A stretch of 64,000 bases of DNA from positions 25,911,786 through 25,975,785 of the forward strand of contig QCXZ01000041.1 in assembly GCA_025024175.1 (NCBI GenBank), in the 5' to 3' direction. This document shows positions 47,253 to 61,700 of this stretch, piece after piece. This stretch comes from Rhyzopertha dominica. Taxonomy: Eukaryota; Arthropoda; Insecta; Coleoptera; Bostrichidae. The translations under genes were made by a program, and so were the position numbers. The notes below the pieces were generated by a model. That model had not been told where the DNA came from. It made no database searches and saw only the letters and a list, made by a program, of their open reading frames with translations. Numbering within the stretch: position 1 is the first letter of the stretch; each line of letters opens with the position of its first letter.

Positions 47253-50200
47253 GAGTATTACCATAGATTAATTAAGAAAGATACCCAATGTAAATGCACC
47301 GCATTGCCACAGAACCGTAGTGAATGATCTTCACTCAAGAGGGCGAAAGAATGTCCAAAGCGCGCGATATTGTATCCCAAATGTTTTGTACTGTATGTCC
47401 CTCCCGCCCAGACAGCATGCGAACGGAATGTGGGCGGTAGTCACAATCCCACCACTGCACTNCTACAGCAGCTGACTGCAACACCCGTAATGCNTAACAA
47501 AATAATATTTTATGTAGCGAAGGGTCAATAGTAGAGTGCCCGATCGGACATATTGTGACTTGTGTGGGGGACTCGGGATTACAAGCTAAAACTTACACAG
47601 ATGTAAGCTAATATATTGATAATTATAAATCCAGAATTATAAAAATTAGACCGAGCTGAAAGTCTATATCGTTAAAAATGTAACTAACGATGCATTGTTA
47701 AAAAACGAAATGAATACTTTCTATGGGTATTTAATTTGAAACTTTTTCTGTGCCGAATATTTTTAAATAAATTTTTGACTTGCAAAATACATTGCCTCTT
47801 ACGGCCGAAAAATAATAAAAGGTCAGTTTTTCGGTTTCAGCGCCGTCTACAATTAATTCAAAATTCCCTAATTTTCAGTTTACCTAGCATTATCGCGAAA
47901 ACTAAGGCCTAATTCAAAAAAATATATTCTTATTAAAAGTTAGCCGTGTCCTTTTAGGTGCCATTCGTGGCAAATTCATATTTTTTGATTTACCGATAAA
48001 GGTAGTATAAAATTAAATGTAAAAGATTACATTTTTCTGGGAGACGTGACTGCTGCCGTGTTCGCGTGGCCGCATCGTCCATCTCTACTATTTCCGTAGC
48101 TCCGTCCTTCGTCCACTAGTGCAGCTCAGGGAGGGACGCGATAGATCAAAATACAATAATTAGGAAATCAGTCTAATTAATCTTATTTAAGTTTTCATAT
48201 TGACAAACACGTTCGAAAGTATATTAAAAATCCTCACTAACCTATGAAAGAAAAATTAAACTAATAACTACGCATGTAGTTCATTAAACGTTTTATTATA
48301 CAATTCTGCACGCAAATCATGATAAAACAAATTAATCTTTTTATAAAATTGCACAATTTACTTATCGAAATTTGTTCTTGAGCTGTAGTATTCCTGAGTC
48401 TTAAGACATCTTTATATGAAACGGAATGTCCTCAAGAATGTANTGTTTCAACCAATATTTTAGATCTAGATTCTTGATGTACGAAAATTCCGAGTGTTAC
48501 GAGTTTAGGGCATCTTGACAAATGCTCGTTATAGCTACAGGATCTTTAGCAGTCCCCTCATTAAATGCAANCAAACCAATTATCCAATACAATACATCTG
48601 GTATGTGTTTCTTGGAGCCTTTTATATCTAAGTTCCTGTCACTTAAAATACAGATGATATTTTATCCATTTTGCACCTTATATTGGCACATATTTTTATT
48701 AATAACGGCTATTTCTACTTCCGCTACAGTATGGTGTTGCAAATCTGGTAATCTGTCTGATTATACTGATATTTTACTATTAATAGAAAATAGCTACCAC
48801 TATCGCAAATACTGCTAACTCTTTTACTTTTATAAAGCACATCAATATTGTGTTAAAAATCTTTCTTTATTATCGAGCAGTAATATACTATCTTTTCACT
48901 ATCTTTTTTTAAACAGTCAAGAACAAAAGTATACTAATGTCGACCCGCGTCAATATTTTAATCAGAGAATAAAAAAAACTTGTTTTTTGTTAAAGTGTGC
49001 ATAAATTGTATGTAAAATGTATCCACAAATACAACGGATTTGGTTGGTACCTTTAAAAACATTTGTTAAGGTGCTATACCTACGGCTTCTAGTAATTAGC
49101 CCGAATGATACGACTCTATATAGTAGCTTGCCTAATAGTAGACCTTGCCAGGTATAACAAGCTTTCCAGAAATGATTTTCCATTGCAGTTTGTTGCTAAA
49201 AGCTACGAGTGCCTTCAAATAATTCCTCATCGAAAAAGGAAAACAATTGTCTTAGTCGTGAATAAAGCGCGCTGTGCAGAGGGTTGTGGGGGGTAAATTT
49301 CCAAAATAAGTAAAAATTTTTGTTTGTTTTTTTTAATATCTTTGACACCTCACCTTTATTATATTAAGATACTACGCTTAAATGGCAAATATAATTTTTT
49401 TAAATTTCAAATAACGCCGTCACTATGCTTTCTTATAGAGCGCCTTAATGAACTTCGTTCGGTTTAAACACTACCTAATTCGCCAGACGTTTAGCTTCTT
49501 CCAGCACAAAAACGCGTTGGTTTATTGGTGTGTGCAAATTCTCAATATAATACATAGTTTGTGGCATAATATTTTTGTGTAGCAATGTCGAATTTCACAG
49601 TGGCGTCCGTGGACATGCGAGTATGGTTCAAAATAGCCCAAAAGGTACGCGATACTCTACTTTATGCACACAGAATTAATATTTAATTGCAAATAGTTTC
49701 TGTGATTATTCGTTCCCTCTTGCAATTATTGTCGTTTTGCTAATGTATATTTATGTCGACCTAGGTATCTAAATATCTTAAGCTGTAAGCTCTGTTTATA
49801 TATATATTGAAAATTAATGCATGTTTGTTGCATGAATTACAGATCTATTTATAACAATACACAATAAAAGTGACAGTAGTTCGGATAGTGAGCTAGAGTC
49901 AAAAATGAAATTCATTTCAATTTAAAAATGTGCAGCGGCAAAAACAGTTTTTATTTTAATCAGCGCTTGGAATTTCAGGATTTTGGTACAAAATAAACTT
50001 TGCTTATTATGACAAACGCGCTGATTATAATGACGCCTCTAAAATGAACTATGTCCGACTTTATGCGTTCGCTGTAGCAAAAGGTCGTATATCGCGCAGC
50101 TGTACAGTTATTCTGGACCTTACTCGCATTCCTACTCTTGCCGGTTGCCGCTGTGAAATTCGGCATTGCCAGAAAAAAAATTCTTATTCGACAAATGACG

Positions 50201-50911
50201 CGATTCTTTTCAAATTGTTATGCACCACAGTAGCTGACATCTTAAACTTTTATTTCACTTATTTTTTTGATAAACCAATGCGTTTTCGAGCTAGGAGAAA
50301 GTAAACGTTTTAGGAGTAAGGTAGTGTTCAAAACGGACGAAATTCATTAAGGCGCTGTACATATCTATATACGATAACATTATTATTTGCATGGTTACTG
50401 AAAGGTGTGCTGTTTTTGGCCGCACTATATAAACATATTATTATGAACGAAAAGTAGCAACACCGGCAAGTGTTGAAATGGTGCTTAATTATTACCAAAA
50501 GTTGCAAAATTTCAAAAAGTGCTAGATTCAGCCTTTTGTGCTGAAACTAGCAACACGGAGCAGTCGGCACCCACTTGGGCCGTGGTAATACCACACCACG
50601 CCCCAATCTAGCGCAGCACATTTTTAACTACCTATCTCTCTCTGACTCACATCAAGTAGATCTGTTGTACGTATGTCAGTGTTAGCTTGTAACGACAAAG
50701 TGCGCTACTTAAGGAGAGGGTAATTTTCGTTTCTTATTCCTTTCCACTCACGGACAAATTAGAAGAGCAAGAACTAGTTAACGACGTGATGAATATTTTA
50801 AGTGAAGTTAAGAACCAACTACTGTGGCCCTCTACAATCAAGATCTAAAAGCTAACAAATTATCGTGTACATTGGTTGGGTATCTTTCTTAATTTATCTA
50901 TGGTATTACAC
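47253..50911. repeat. Inverted 46-bp repeats 3.6 kb apart
   Basis: 47253-47298 (GAGTATTACCATAGATTAAT...) is matched in inverse orientation by 50865-50911 (...TTAATTTATCTATGGTATTA). They may be TIRs of a larger element or two solo MITE fragments. No transposase was recognised between them, and one N-rich spot lies near 47462-47494. Confidence 0.45.
49438..50357. mobile_element. 920-bp TIR element flanked by TA
   Basis: Ends GAGCGCCTTAATGAACTTCG (49438) and inverted CAGCGCCTTAATGAATTTCG (50357), with TIRs of about 50 bp that include a shared AACACTACCT, bordered by TA on both sides. An 86-codon plus frame (50044-50304) and an overlapping minus frame inside resemble nothing known. Probably a Tc1/mariner-type or other TA-targeting MITE. 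Confidence 0.65.
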
Positions 50912-53460
50912 AGAAATGTTTAACTAAACAACCCTTTTACCTCACTGGTTACCAAAAGATCTAGAATTCCTGGAATTAACTTTATATATCTACCTGGGGT
51001 TCCCAATTGTGTTTGTTCTGAAATTTAACAATTGTTTTGCCTGATACTTATGGAACTGTGAATGATTTGGAATGGATATAAATGTTTTTACAAGAAATTT
51101 TTGCCAAATTCAAACATGCTTCATGCAAAATTGTTTTATTTAATGCTATGTAAATCAATAGTGATTGGAGTGAATTCAATATAATTTATAATATAATATT
51201 GAATATAGCGACTTGATTTTGCTCTTGTATTTAAACGATACTTTATTAAGCAAGTTTTAATATTTTGTTACCAAATTATGCATTATTTATGCATTATTAG
51301 AATTGCAGTTTACAAATTCACACATAAGAACTATTTCCCAGTATATCGAAATTAATAGCCCTAAACTAAATAAATGTAATAAGAGCATGTAGCCCATTTT
51401 GTAGCATTATTGATCTAATCCTAACACATGAGGATTCAGCTCAACCACCATTAAAGCAAAATACGATTAAATTAACCAATGTGCTTGCCTAGCCTTTCTT
51501 GATTATTTACCTGTATGTGATGACGTTCATTCAAGCGACCATACCTAACAAAAATTAAATATTACAAATATTGGTATTCTAATTATTCTGAAAAGTTGAG
51601 CATGTGCCACTCGGCCACCCATGATTCTCATTTTTATACCTGTGAACTACAAGCACTCATTTCTAATAATCGATCCTAGGAAAATTATATGTTGTCATAT
51701 TCACAACAAAAGCTTTTTTAGAGATCTATTATGGTGCGGCAAGCATGCGACTAAGATTTTACAGTCCCCTAATTATTTTTATTGCTCCAAGCCCTTTTAC
51801 AAAAAGCAGTACATAGTAATCCCAAACGCCCAAATGTGCTATTAGTAAATTCTGCAAAAAATGCAATTAACCACGAGCTCTAGGAATTTTCGGAGAAGAG
51901 GTATTTCCTATTTCCTGCATTATCCCAAATATTTCGGTAAGCCCCATCACTTCATCCCTTGCAACTAGCTTATAAACAGTTGATAAGCGATAACGTAACA
52001 TAACGAAACAGTAACACATTTCGTTCAAGACAAAGCGGAAGAAGACAGTAACATATTAAAATTCTTAAGGAATATGACAAACCTGCAAAAATTTGAATAA
52101 TCGTTTATGTATGACAAGATTTGTAAAGTGCTATATTAAATTTACTTAAAAAACACCTTGTTTTAACCATTTTAAACCTTTTATTTCATAAATACCATAT
52201 TTCCATTTCCAAATAATAAAATCACCATTTCTTGTACATTAGGCCAATTTGTTTTTTCTAGGGCTAGTCTAAACATCTATATTTTGAAAAATACAGCTTT
52301 TACCTAATTTTCAGAGCTTTTAGAAAAACAACTAAATGTGTGGATTTAAAACCTATCATTTTGTTGGTTAAAGAATTTGACACAGTATATCCCTCAGGCA
52401 TCACAAACATAATTATAAATAACTTACCCATAGCATGACATAAAGAAAATGTTGAATATGTATATTTAGACATACTTAATTTTTGATACTTAAATTTGAT
52501 TTACCAATACAGGGCACGAATACTTGGTCATAAAATGGTGAAAATGTCATTGTGCTTTATAGTATATTATTTGATTAACAACATACATAGACAATTTCAA
52601 AGGTTTATTTTTAATTGTATTGTGTTGTAATTACACAAATTTGGTTCATAAGAAATTCATTTAGGCATAAATTGTCATGTTTAATATTTGTTATTTCACA
52701 TCTCAAGACATAAGTTTAGCATTATTATATTTTTATCTCACATCTATTTAATTTAATCATTGTATTCGTTCAGAACATGGATGTGATACGCCAACCTTGG
52801 TTAGCTCAGAACATGATTAGGTCATCATGCTTATTCTTATTTTGCTAATACTATGTATCATATAGAGACATAGAGCAACATTATTGACGCATGTTTTATT
52901 TTTTAAATATAATATTCACAAAAGCAGAATAAAATGAATGATTCAATAATCTGCAACTATCTGCAATTAGTTAATCTACAAAAGAACCCTTCTGCATTTC
53001 TTTTTATTGATGTCTTAAGGAGTTTTTGCCCTTTAGGATTTTAACTTATTATTAATTTTACATGCAATCTTCAGTAATGTCCTTTGAAAATTTTTCGCTA
53101 AAACATTGTCATTCTCTTGTTTTCATAACAACTATAATTTAAAAAAATATATCGCTTTCTTTCAAAAATGTTTCTTAGGAGTAAAGTTATATAACCCAGC
53201 CGCTGGTACTGCAGTTATTTTGTCACCATAACTGTATGGATCAAGATGTAATTGAAACTAAATGAGCTTCTTTAACAAATTGTATTCGACAGAAGTAATA
53301 TACTATAATGAAGTGCTATATTTTCAGTACATAGATCCAACGGATTTATAACAATATACAACATAATATTACACTATCTATGCTATTGAGACTAAACCGA
53401 TTCAGTGTTTAATCTGGCAACTTCAGTTGCAGGATTCTGTCAAAGTGTGACTAAAGAATA
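50912..53460. other. Intergenic AT-rich sequence, no recognised gene
   Basis: Very AT-rich with no conserved motif, TIR or long open frame. Confidence 0.5.
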
Positions 53461-53463
53461 CAG

Positions 53464-53935
53464 GTAACACTTATAAGATTGTTTTGTGAAATGGCTTACT
53501 TTAATTCACTAATTATACCATCCACCATCTCAGTATTTGCAACAGATATAACTGGAATATACACATTGCCATGGGCAATTTGCTTTTCATTTTATGCAGA
53601 TGGATCATCCAGTATATGCTGCAACCCAGTCAGGGCATATGTTACTGCATCTAATGGAAATGTCGGACTAGTTGTTATTTTTAAGATTGTTCTCTTAACA
53701 TCGTTCGGACATATGTACAATGCCTGTGCTAAAAGTATATGCACTTGCTTTTGACCCATTAATTCGGCATATAATTTGTTCCATTGTTCATGTTTCTGAA
53801 GCTCCTCAACTAGTGCCACAGAGGTCACAAACAAATTTATAGCATCCATTGAACATCCAGCTTCTTCTTCGTTCATGGCTTTGTTGGTCTCTGTTAAGAA
53901 TGGAACGAACATTTTTTCCATCATTCTGAAAGTCC
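53464..53935 (-). pseudogene. Gene-fragment copy, minus arm of an inverted pair
   Basis: Minus-strand open frame 53592-53924 (110 codons): an alpha-helical, acidic protein piece with CSMDAINLFVTSVALVEELQ, GQKQVHILLAQALYICPNDV and TSPTFPLDAVTYALTGLQHI. It looks like conserved host protein (helical repeat) but I do not recognise the family. The stop after LDDPSA is followed in the next frame by sequence encoding EKQMAHGNVYIPVIS-like residues, so the true protein probably continues. No promoter or splice context is obvious. Confidence 0.5.
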
Positions 53936-54056
53936 TGTATTAAAATTCTTGATTATCCTTTATGTAAACAATTTTGGTATGTACGAAATCGAAATGTTTA
54001 AATAAGTGTGTCTGAAATGATTAGTTTGAATGAATAAAACGAACAAAGAAAAAATG

Positions 54057-54640
54057 AAAAGCAAATGGCCCACAGCAATGTCTATATTCCGGTTATATCT
54101 GTTGCACAGATTGAAATGGTGGATAGTGTAATTAGTGAACTAAAGCAAGCCATTTCACAAAACAATATTATAAGTGTTACCTGCATTCTTTAGCGACTTT
54201 TAATAGATATTAGGGTGGAGATGGTGGAAAAAATGTTTGTTCCATTCTTAACAGAAAGCAACAAAGCCATGAACGAAGGAGAAGCTGGATGTTCAGTAGA
54301 TGCTATAAATTTGTTTGTGTACTCTGTGGCGCTAGTTGAGGAGCTTCAGAAACATGATGAACAATAGAAGAAATTATGTCGAATTAATGGATCAAAAGCA
54401 AGTGCACATACTTTTAGCACAGGCATTGTATAGATGTCTAAAGGATGTTAAGAGAACAATCTTAAAAATGACAACTAGTCCGACATTTCCATTAGCAGCA
54501 GTAATAGATGCCCTGACTTTATTGTAACATGTTCTGGATGATCCATCTGCAAAAAAATGAAAAGCAAATGACCCGCAGCAATGTGTATATTCCAGTTATA
54601 TCTTTTGCAAAGATTGAGATCGTGGATAGTGTAATTAGTG
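54057..54640 (+). pseudogene. Gene-fragment copy, plus arm of an inverted pair
   Basis: Same coding sequence as 53464-53935 in opposite orientation: FVPFLTES, CSVDAINLFV, DQKQVHILLAQALYRCLKDV and TSPTFPLAAVIDALT, but with a frameshift near 54350 and in-frame stops. The downstream 'MAHSNVYIPVISVAQIEMVD' block is present twice, at 54057-54185 and, partly, at 54557-54640. So this arm has an extra, displaced piece. Confidence 0.5.
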
Positions 54641-54734
54641 AATAGAGGTAAAGAGAGAAATCAATATAAAAATTTACACATCACATATAGAAGGGTTGAC
54701 ACCATCTTGCAAATAACTATGTAAACTAGCATAA

Positions 54735-54740
54735 TTTATT
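54735..54740 (-). terminator. Poly(A) signal of the minus-strand gene
   Basis: AATAAA on the minus strand, 17 bases past the stop codon. This would give an unusually short 3' UTR, so a site further down is also possible. Confidence 0.4.
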
Positions 54741-54756
54741 ATAATTAAACAAAGCG

Positions 54757-55777
54757 TTACGTTAAAAATTCCCGGTCCATATCTACAACTGTAGACCTCT
54801 GCCTTGCCTGTCTTGCTTGTAAAGGTATGGTCGTATCCTGGTTTTGACCAGGAACCGGTAAATCAATTAATGTTGTTGGTGAAAACCTAACCCTATTAGC
54901 TGAACTATTACTGTCTTTTGCCGAAACATAGGAACTGTCATCACTAGTTAAACTGTCTGGTGGTGTATGGTTCGTACATGCCTTGCCTTCTGCCTGGAGG
55001 TGGTAATTTCGTTTCAGACTAGACCGCAATCTAGTGCACCCTATGGATTCTAGGGATGGGTCGAAATTTGAATCAAATGAATCCTGTCTAGTAAAGTTAG
55101 ATGTGTAGTCACACTCAATAGCTTGCCTTCGTGAATAATGAGTAGGGGTATACACACACTCATCTTCGAGGCAAAAGTTGGGATTGGTGCCGCCAGTGAA
55201 ACTACCACTGGATATATTGGAAGATGTCCGTCTATGGGAATGTGTGGACAGCTTTTGTGAAGTACGTGCCCCGTTGCTTACACTACTCATATTATCGTAA
55301 GCGTAATCAGTAGAGTATCCATATAATGGTGTGTTTGCACTAAATTCTGAGCTATGTCCGTATGTGTTATCTAGGTACTGTGCGTGCTGATAAAAGGACT
55401 CTGTTCTGTTATTCAAATCCTGCTTGGGAAGTAATCGTCCTATCTCACTCTGGGAAGCTTGATAATCTCCTGGAATGTATATTGTTGCCGTTCTTTCATA
55501 AGGCGCATATAAATCAGAACCGTCATTGCTTGCAGAACTAGACTTTCGACGGGATGATAGATTCGGAGTTAAATTGTAATGGTGAAATCCATCAACATAT
55601 CTTGAGGACTTAATATCGTCTGGCGAAAGGATCATTAACTGAGATCCTGTAAGCATTGGTCTATAATGACGAGTAACTCCATGATAAGTGTTGTGACTGT
55701 AACTGCCGCATGTTGAATAATCATACTCTCGATTATCAAAACTTTTCCAGGGCAGAACATCGCTAGTGGAATCCATC
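54757..55777 (-). CDS. Minus-strand gene, terminal exon (Ser/Tyr-rich tail)
   Basis: About 339 codons to TAA at 54757-54759, acceptor TTTAAG after 55777. Low-complexity Ser/Thr/Tyr/Asn-rich sequence, probably disordered, with short basic-Ser patches, and an end of RSTVVDMDREFLT. The in-frame ATG at 55776 is at the exon edge and is not thought to be the true start, because the upstream exons read into it in phase. Confidence 0.8.
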
Positions 55778-58700
55778 CTTAAACAAAAAATACAAGACTT
55801 TAAATAGGCAACAATATTACNAGAATGTGTATTTTCATTCTCTAACTAGTTTATACATGATGTTAAATACTTCTATTGATCACTACATAAGGCTAAAATT
55901 TCCGGTTTAGATATTAATAATTATTTATTGGTATTAGATTCCACCAACTGTATACGTTCCTACTTACAATTTATTAACGTTACCAAACGAATGCTAAATG
56001 TGAACGGAAAGATATGTCACTTATAAACCTACTAAGAGAAATACTCACAGAAAAATTAAAATCAAAATCTCTGAAAAAGTAAAACCAATAAAATAGCAAA
56101 AGTTGTGTAAGAGACTCAAATACTGCTACCTACTAATCTAAACTTAAAACTAGCCATGCAAATTCAAAATTGCCCTAGATGTGTGAACAAAATATGATAC
56201 TATTAATCAACAAACAACGGACAATAATAAAAATAAACAAAGTGCAAAGTTTGAATCTGTCAGCATGTTTAGTTTTTGGGTAATGAATTATTCCAGTCCA
56301 TCCCTTCGAACCCACTTATTTTTTAACAAAGTTTGAAAGTAACAGTTTGTCAAATTTTTTATTAATTGAATCACCCGTAAAAATTGAACAAGAAAGAAGT
56401 ACGGTTAAACTATTTTTAAGACTTCCTTATTAAATTATTTTTTCTCACACACTATACAATTTTTTCTAAATACGAAGAAAAATTAAATAAAAACCCTTAA
56501 ACATTGCTAGACAAAATTTATTAAAGCAATGTTAAGAATAAGTATGCCATTTTTCAATTTAGTTCACCATTTGAATTGCTTCAATACTCGAACAAAAAAA
56601 TTTGTCAATAAGCAGAACTAATGCCAGTTATACCTTTTCTCAGTACTCCATAAAAATCAACTTCCACTTATTATTTCGTAAAAGCCAAGAAAGCCAAGAA
56701 GTCTAGAAAATAATTTCCTCTGACGGAAAACAAGCTGCAAATTCAAGAAAGTCCTTCTAAAATCAAATTTAGCAATTATTAAAAGAACAATGTGTTGAGA
56801 CTTGCAAATCCACATCGGTCAAACTAACAAAAAAGACTGCTGGATAGTAATTGCTGTAACTTCCTGACTTTATGAGCAATTTAATAATAACCACGATTTT
56901 GAAATTTATGGCATCTTTTTAAAAATTTATGAAAGCTATTGTATCCTTTTATTCCCAAAATTAATTTTCACAGTTCCATGAAGATAAAAGTAGAAAACCT
57001 AACTGTGCACCCAATTAAGTTAGACAATGTCAATACTGGGGAAATCAGCAGGCTCTAGCATGCTTTGAAAGAACAAAGGATCTGGGCCACAGTATTGTAT
57101 GTTTTTTGTGATATGTGCAGTGATGCGGGTTTCCTACTTGCAGCCAAAACGTTAAATCCAAAAAAACTCATCAGGACGAGCTATCAGAACCACCAAAAAT
57201 TACAGATATGTATTCAGCGAATTTTGCTCTTCAAAATCATGTCTAAGGGGGGATAAGTTGTATAATGTAATGACATATACAGAGGGGATGCAGGAGAGTT
57301 GGCTAGCATTAGTAAAGTAATCTCTATGGACCCCAGTGAATGAAAGGTCTGTCGTTCACATCCATCCAACATTCAAAGCCAACTCTCATACACCTCACTA
57401 TAGATAATGCTCTACTCAGCATGCCAGATTATGAAGGTAGCATTAGATGTATCTTGAGCGACTCTGTTAAGATTCTTGGTGTTGTTTAGAGCTTTTCTCT
57501 GGTCTAGAATAAAGTTAATTTTTATTAAAAACTGTTTCCTTAAAACACACCAGAAAAGTTGCTTAATTATAGCAACAAGTAAATCGGTTAAGGCACTTTG
57601 ACCTCTCTTGAAAACACGGTATCGTTTCCATCATATTAAAAAAAAGCTTAATCAAGATTGTACTAAATGCAGCAGTTTCAAATTTGCCTCTCATTTCTGA
57701 ACATTACCCACAGACTATAATCCTCCAACCACAAATAATAAACTAAAATNTAATAGCCTGAGTTATCAAGTTACTATCTAGTACTATTTACCAATCTATT
57801 AGTCAAATGGCGCATGACAAATGGAAACTTCACACATTTTAAAGCACTTTGAATTTTTAGTGAGATTATTAAAACTCCATCCAACTTGTCCCTGTATTTA
57901 GTCAAACAAAGAGGTGCAGGGTAACTCACTTGATTTTGGAATTGATATTCGAATGGGGGGTGGCAAGTGCAGTATATGAAAATAATGAAAATCTTATTTA
58001 CTGGAACAGAGATAAATACAACAACAAAAGGCTAATAATGAATAGTAGAGTTTTTTGGAAGTTATTGAATAATAATAGTAAAACGCTTGTTTAAGATCCT
58101 ACTTCCAGACTTTTATTTTTGGCAAAGCCAAATGCCAGCATTTCAACCACCAAGCGGCCTTCTTCGGTGGCTTAACAATTATGACTGCATTAAAACACTA
58201 AAAACATTTAAACATATCGTAAACATAAAACATACACAGGTACAGAGTTGTGTGGTGTGGGAAAAGAATTTGTTTATATTATATTTTTGACTTTACTATT
58301 GAGATAAGTGGATTATTTAAGGGCGTGAGATCCGTATTTAGCAGATGATTCAAGTTGGCATGTACCAGTACCTCAAGCTTTAGAATTTGTGGAAGATTTT
58401 CTTGAACAAAATAAACTCCATAGCGCAGTCATTGACGAATACTTGAAGTTAACAAAACTGTGCATAGAACAAAACATTTATATGTAATGAAAAATTTGGA
58501 TTGGTAATGGGAAACCCTCTTTCACCTTTCTTAGCTAACCTTTTCTTAAGCTATCTGGAAAAAAATCTAAAAAATACAAATGAATTGCTGATAATGTGGT
58601 AGGTATAATAGATATGTAGATAAAATTTTTGCTGTAACAGACAATAACTTTGACATAAATAATTTTACACAAAAAATCATTTGTCAGTCAATAAATTTTA

Positions 58701-61700
58701 CTTTTGAACTAGAAAGATTTCCCAATTACCATTTCTAGATTTAATAATATCAAGAAAGGTAATAAAATCACCTTTAGTATTAAATATAAATGACACAGAT
58801 AATTACGTCAAAAACAGTTCTTGTGCGCCTTTTAAATAGCTACAAAATGTCCGTATTTAATAGTTTGATGCATAGATTACTAAGTTTATAATTTAACCAA
58901 CTGAAACGGATACAAAACAGAAATGATCACTAAGTTATTAAACAAACACAGATATAAATTAAATTTGCAATCTCACATGCATCTTAGTCCTGAAAAAGAA
59001 ACCATATTCCATGCAAAATTTACATACCATCCTTCAATAGAACAGATTTCAAATTTTATTTTCTAAATTTAATATTAATCTTGCTTTTGATAATAACTGT
59101 ACATTAATAAACTTATTAGTCAACATCCAGGATAAACAAGGTTAAACAAATCTGGAATTTATGAAGTTAAATGCTGTAACTGCCCAAAAAAAGTACATTG
59201 TCCAAACAAAACGTAATGCAAATATACATATAATACAATAAAATACACAAAAAAAGAAAAATACACCAATAAATAGACAAAAGTGCACTCATATACAAAT
59301 AAATACAATATGTATCAAATGTACAATATACATTTCAAACGTTGTTTAAATAATGTTAATAAATTGTAACAAAAAATATCAAAGACCTGGCAAAATGTGT
59401 TGTATGTGCGCAGCATAGTGTAAATAGATGAATACATAGCATAATTAACAATGTCAAATTCTAGACTAAAAACTGGTACCACTTTAGTAGGATAACAAGG
59501 CATGTGAAGGTTCAACAAGGCAAGAATGTGGAGCGTCGATCATATTATTGACAAGTTTATATACAAAGCACATAGCCAAAAATGTTCGATTCTTCTCCAA
59601 ACTGGGAAGCCCTTTAAAGAGTCTATGCTGAATAGATTCAATACGACTACAATGAGCCCTGTAATGTGGGGACCAAATACTGGAGTTGTATCCGAGAAGA
59701 GGCCTGGTTAGATTATAAAATGTAATTTTGTAGTATTAATATTAAAATCTTTGCCGTACCTTATGATGCATCCCAACATCCTGCTAGCTCTGCTGATGAC
59801 ATAATTATTCTAATGAGCAACAAATTTAAGTTTGCAATCCAAAAGGACTCCCAGGTCTCTGACAAAGTTTTCATAGGGAAAATACTGTGGTCAATTTTGT
59901 ATAGGGGAACTGATGTAAGATTCCTTCTGCTAAAGTCAATAGTATGGCATTTGTCGATATTTAAAGTCATGATATTTTCATGAACAAGATCTTTCTGCAG
60001 GAGAGTACGAGCCCTGACACAAAAATGTTCGGACATCAACTAATTTTTCGTAGAAGTTTGAAAATTTCCATAAGGGATTCAATATCATGTTTTTCNTTTA
60101 TAGGACACTATAATATGTATTGTTCTACATATATTTATGACATTGTTTTGAAATAAAATAATGCTGATTTATAAAATTAAACTAATGTTGCTAACAATAC
60201 AATATTTATTGACACATAAATGTTCGGACAATACACGTCAATAGCCGGTTGCGTCTCCTTTTGCCTCAATAACTGCTTTTATTCTGGCAGGTATAGTTTT
60301 TACAAGCTTTTCGCAATCTTCTGCGGTAAAATAATCCCATACATTTTGCAATTTTATGCGCATATCAGAAATGTTACGCTGCGGATCATTTCTTAATTGC
60401 TGCTTCAGCTTGTGCCATATAGTTTCGATTATATTTAGATCAGGACTGCCAAGGACGGAAATGTTGTCTTTCAGCCACGTTCTTGTGGTTTTGGCTGTAT
60501 GGTAGGAGGCGCCATCTTGTTGAAAAGTAAAGTTTCCATCAGGTGATAACATTGGAATTGACGCCAACAAATTGGTTTCAAGAATGTTCTGATATTTTAG
60601 TGCGTTTACAATTACGTTTATGAAGTGCAGTTTTCCAACACCATTAGCAGACATGCTTCCCTATACCATAACACCTGATGGAAATTTTATTTTTTTCTTT
60701 AGGGAGTCTTTGTGGAAGGCTTCATTTTTGTTTCTTATAACATGTGATCGATGGTCACCCACACAAACATCAAATTTTGATTCATAACTAAAAATGATCC
60801 TTTTCCAATCTTCGAAAGTCCACATTGCCCGTTCCTTTGCCCACGCTAATCGTCTCTTTTTTTTTGTTTTTCCATGAGCAACGGCTTTTTTTGCCTTAAG
60901 CAATGATAAATTTGCTTAAACATAACAGACGTACCTTATAAAAATGTGAACTATAGTTATGAATCCAGCGACGACACGTTTCTCGTAAAACATTTCCCAT
61001 TGTTTCTTCATTCCATTTTGCTGTTATTTCTCTTAATGTACTTCGACGATCAGTTTTACAAATCCGAACAAGAGATCTTTGCATTGTGGAAGTGACTTTG
61101 CATGGCCGACCAGCACCATGTCTTGAAATTTGAATTGAACTCGTTTCTCTATACTTTTTCACAATATCTGACACCGTGGACTTTGCAACATTTATTTGCT
61201 GAGCAATATCCCGAAACGTTTTTCCTTGGTGAAACAGTTTTACAACTAATTCTCTGATTGCACGATTAGTTGCTTTACCGCGTGACATTTTGGTGTCAAT
61301 TGATATCTAATCGACTTAATTGTCAATGCTATTTATTTGTTTTACTAACGTGTCCGAACATTTATGTATCAGCAAATATTGGCTTGTTATCAACATTAGC
61401 TTAGTTCTATAAATCAATATTATTTTATTTCAAAACAATGGCATAAATATGATGTAAAACAATACATATTATAGTGTCCTATAAATGAAAAACATGATAT
61501 CGAATCCCTTACAGAAGTTTTCAAACTTTTACGAAAAATCAGTTGATGTCCGAACATTTCCGTCTTTGACTGGCCCTCCAGCAGTACTGATCTAAATGTA
61601 ATCGAAACTATATGGCACAAGATGAAGCAGCAATTAAGAAATGATCCGTAGCGCAACATTTCTGATTTGCGAGTAAAGTTGCAAAATAAATGGGATTCTT

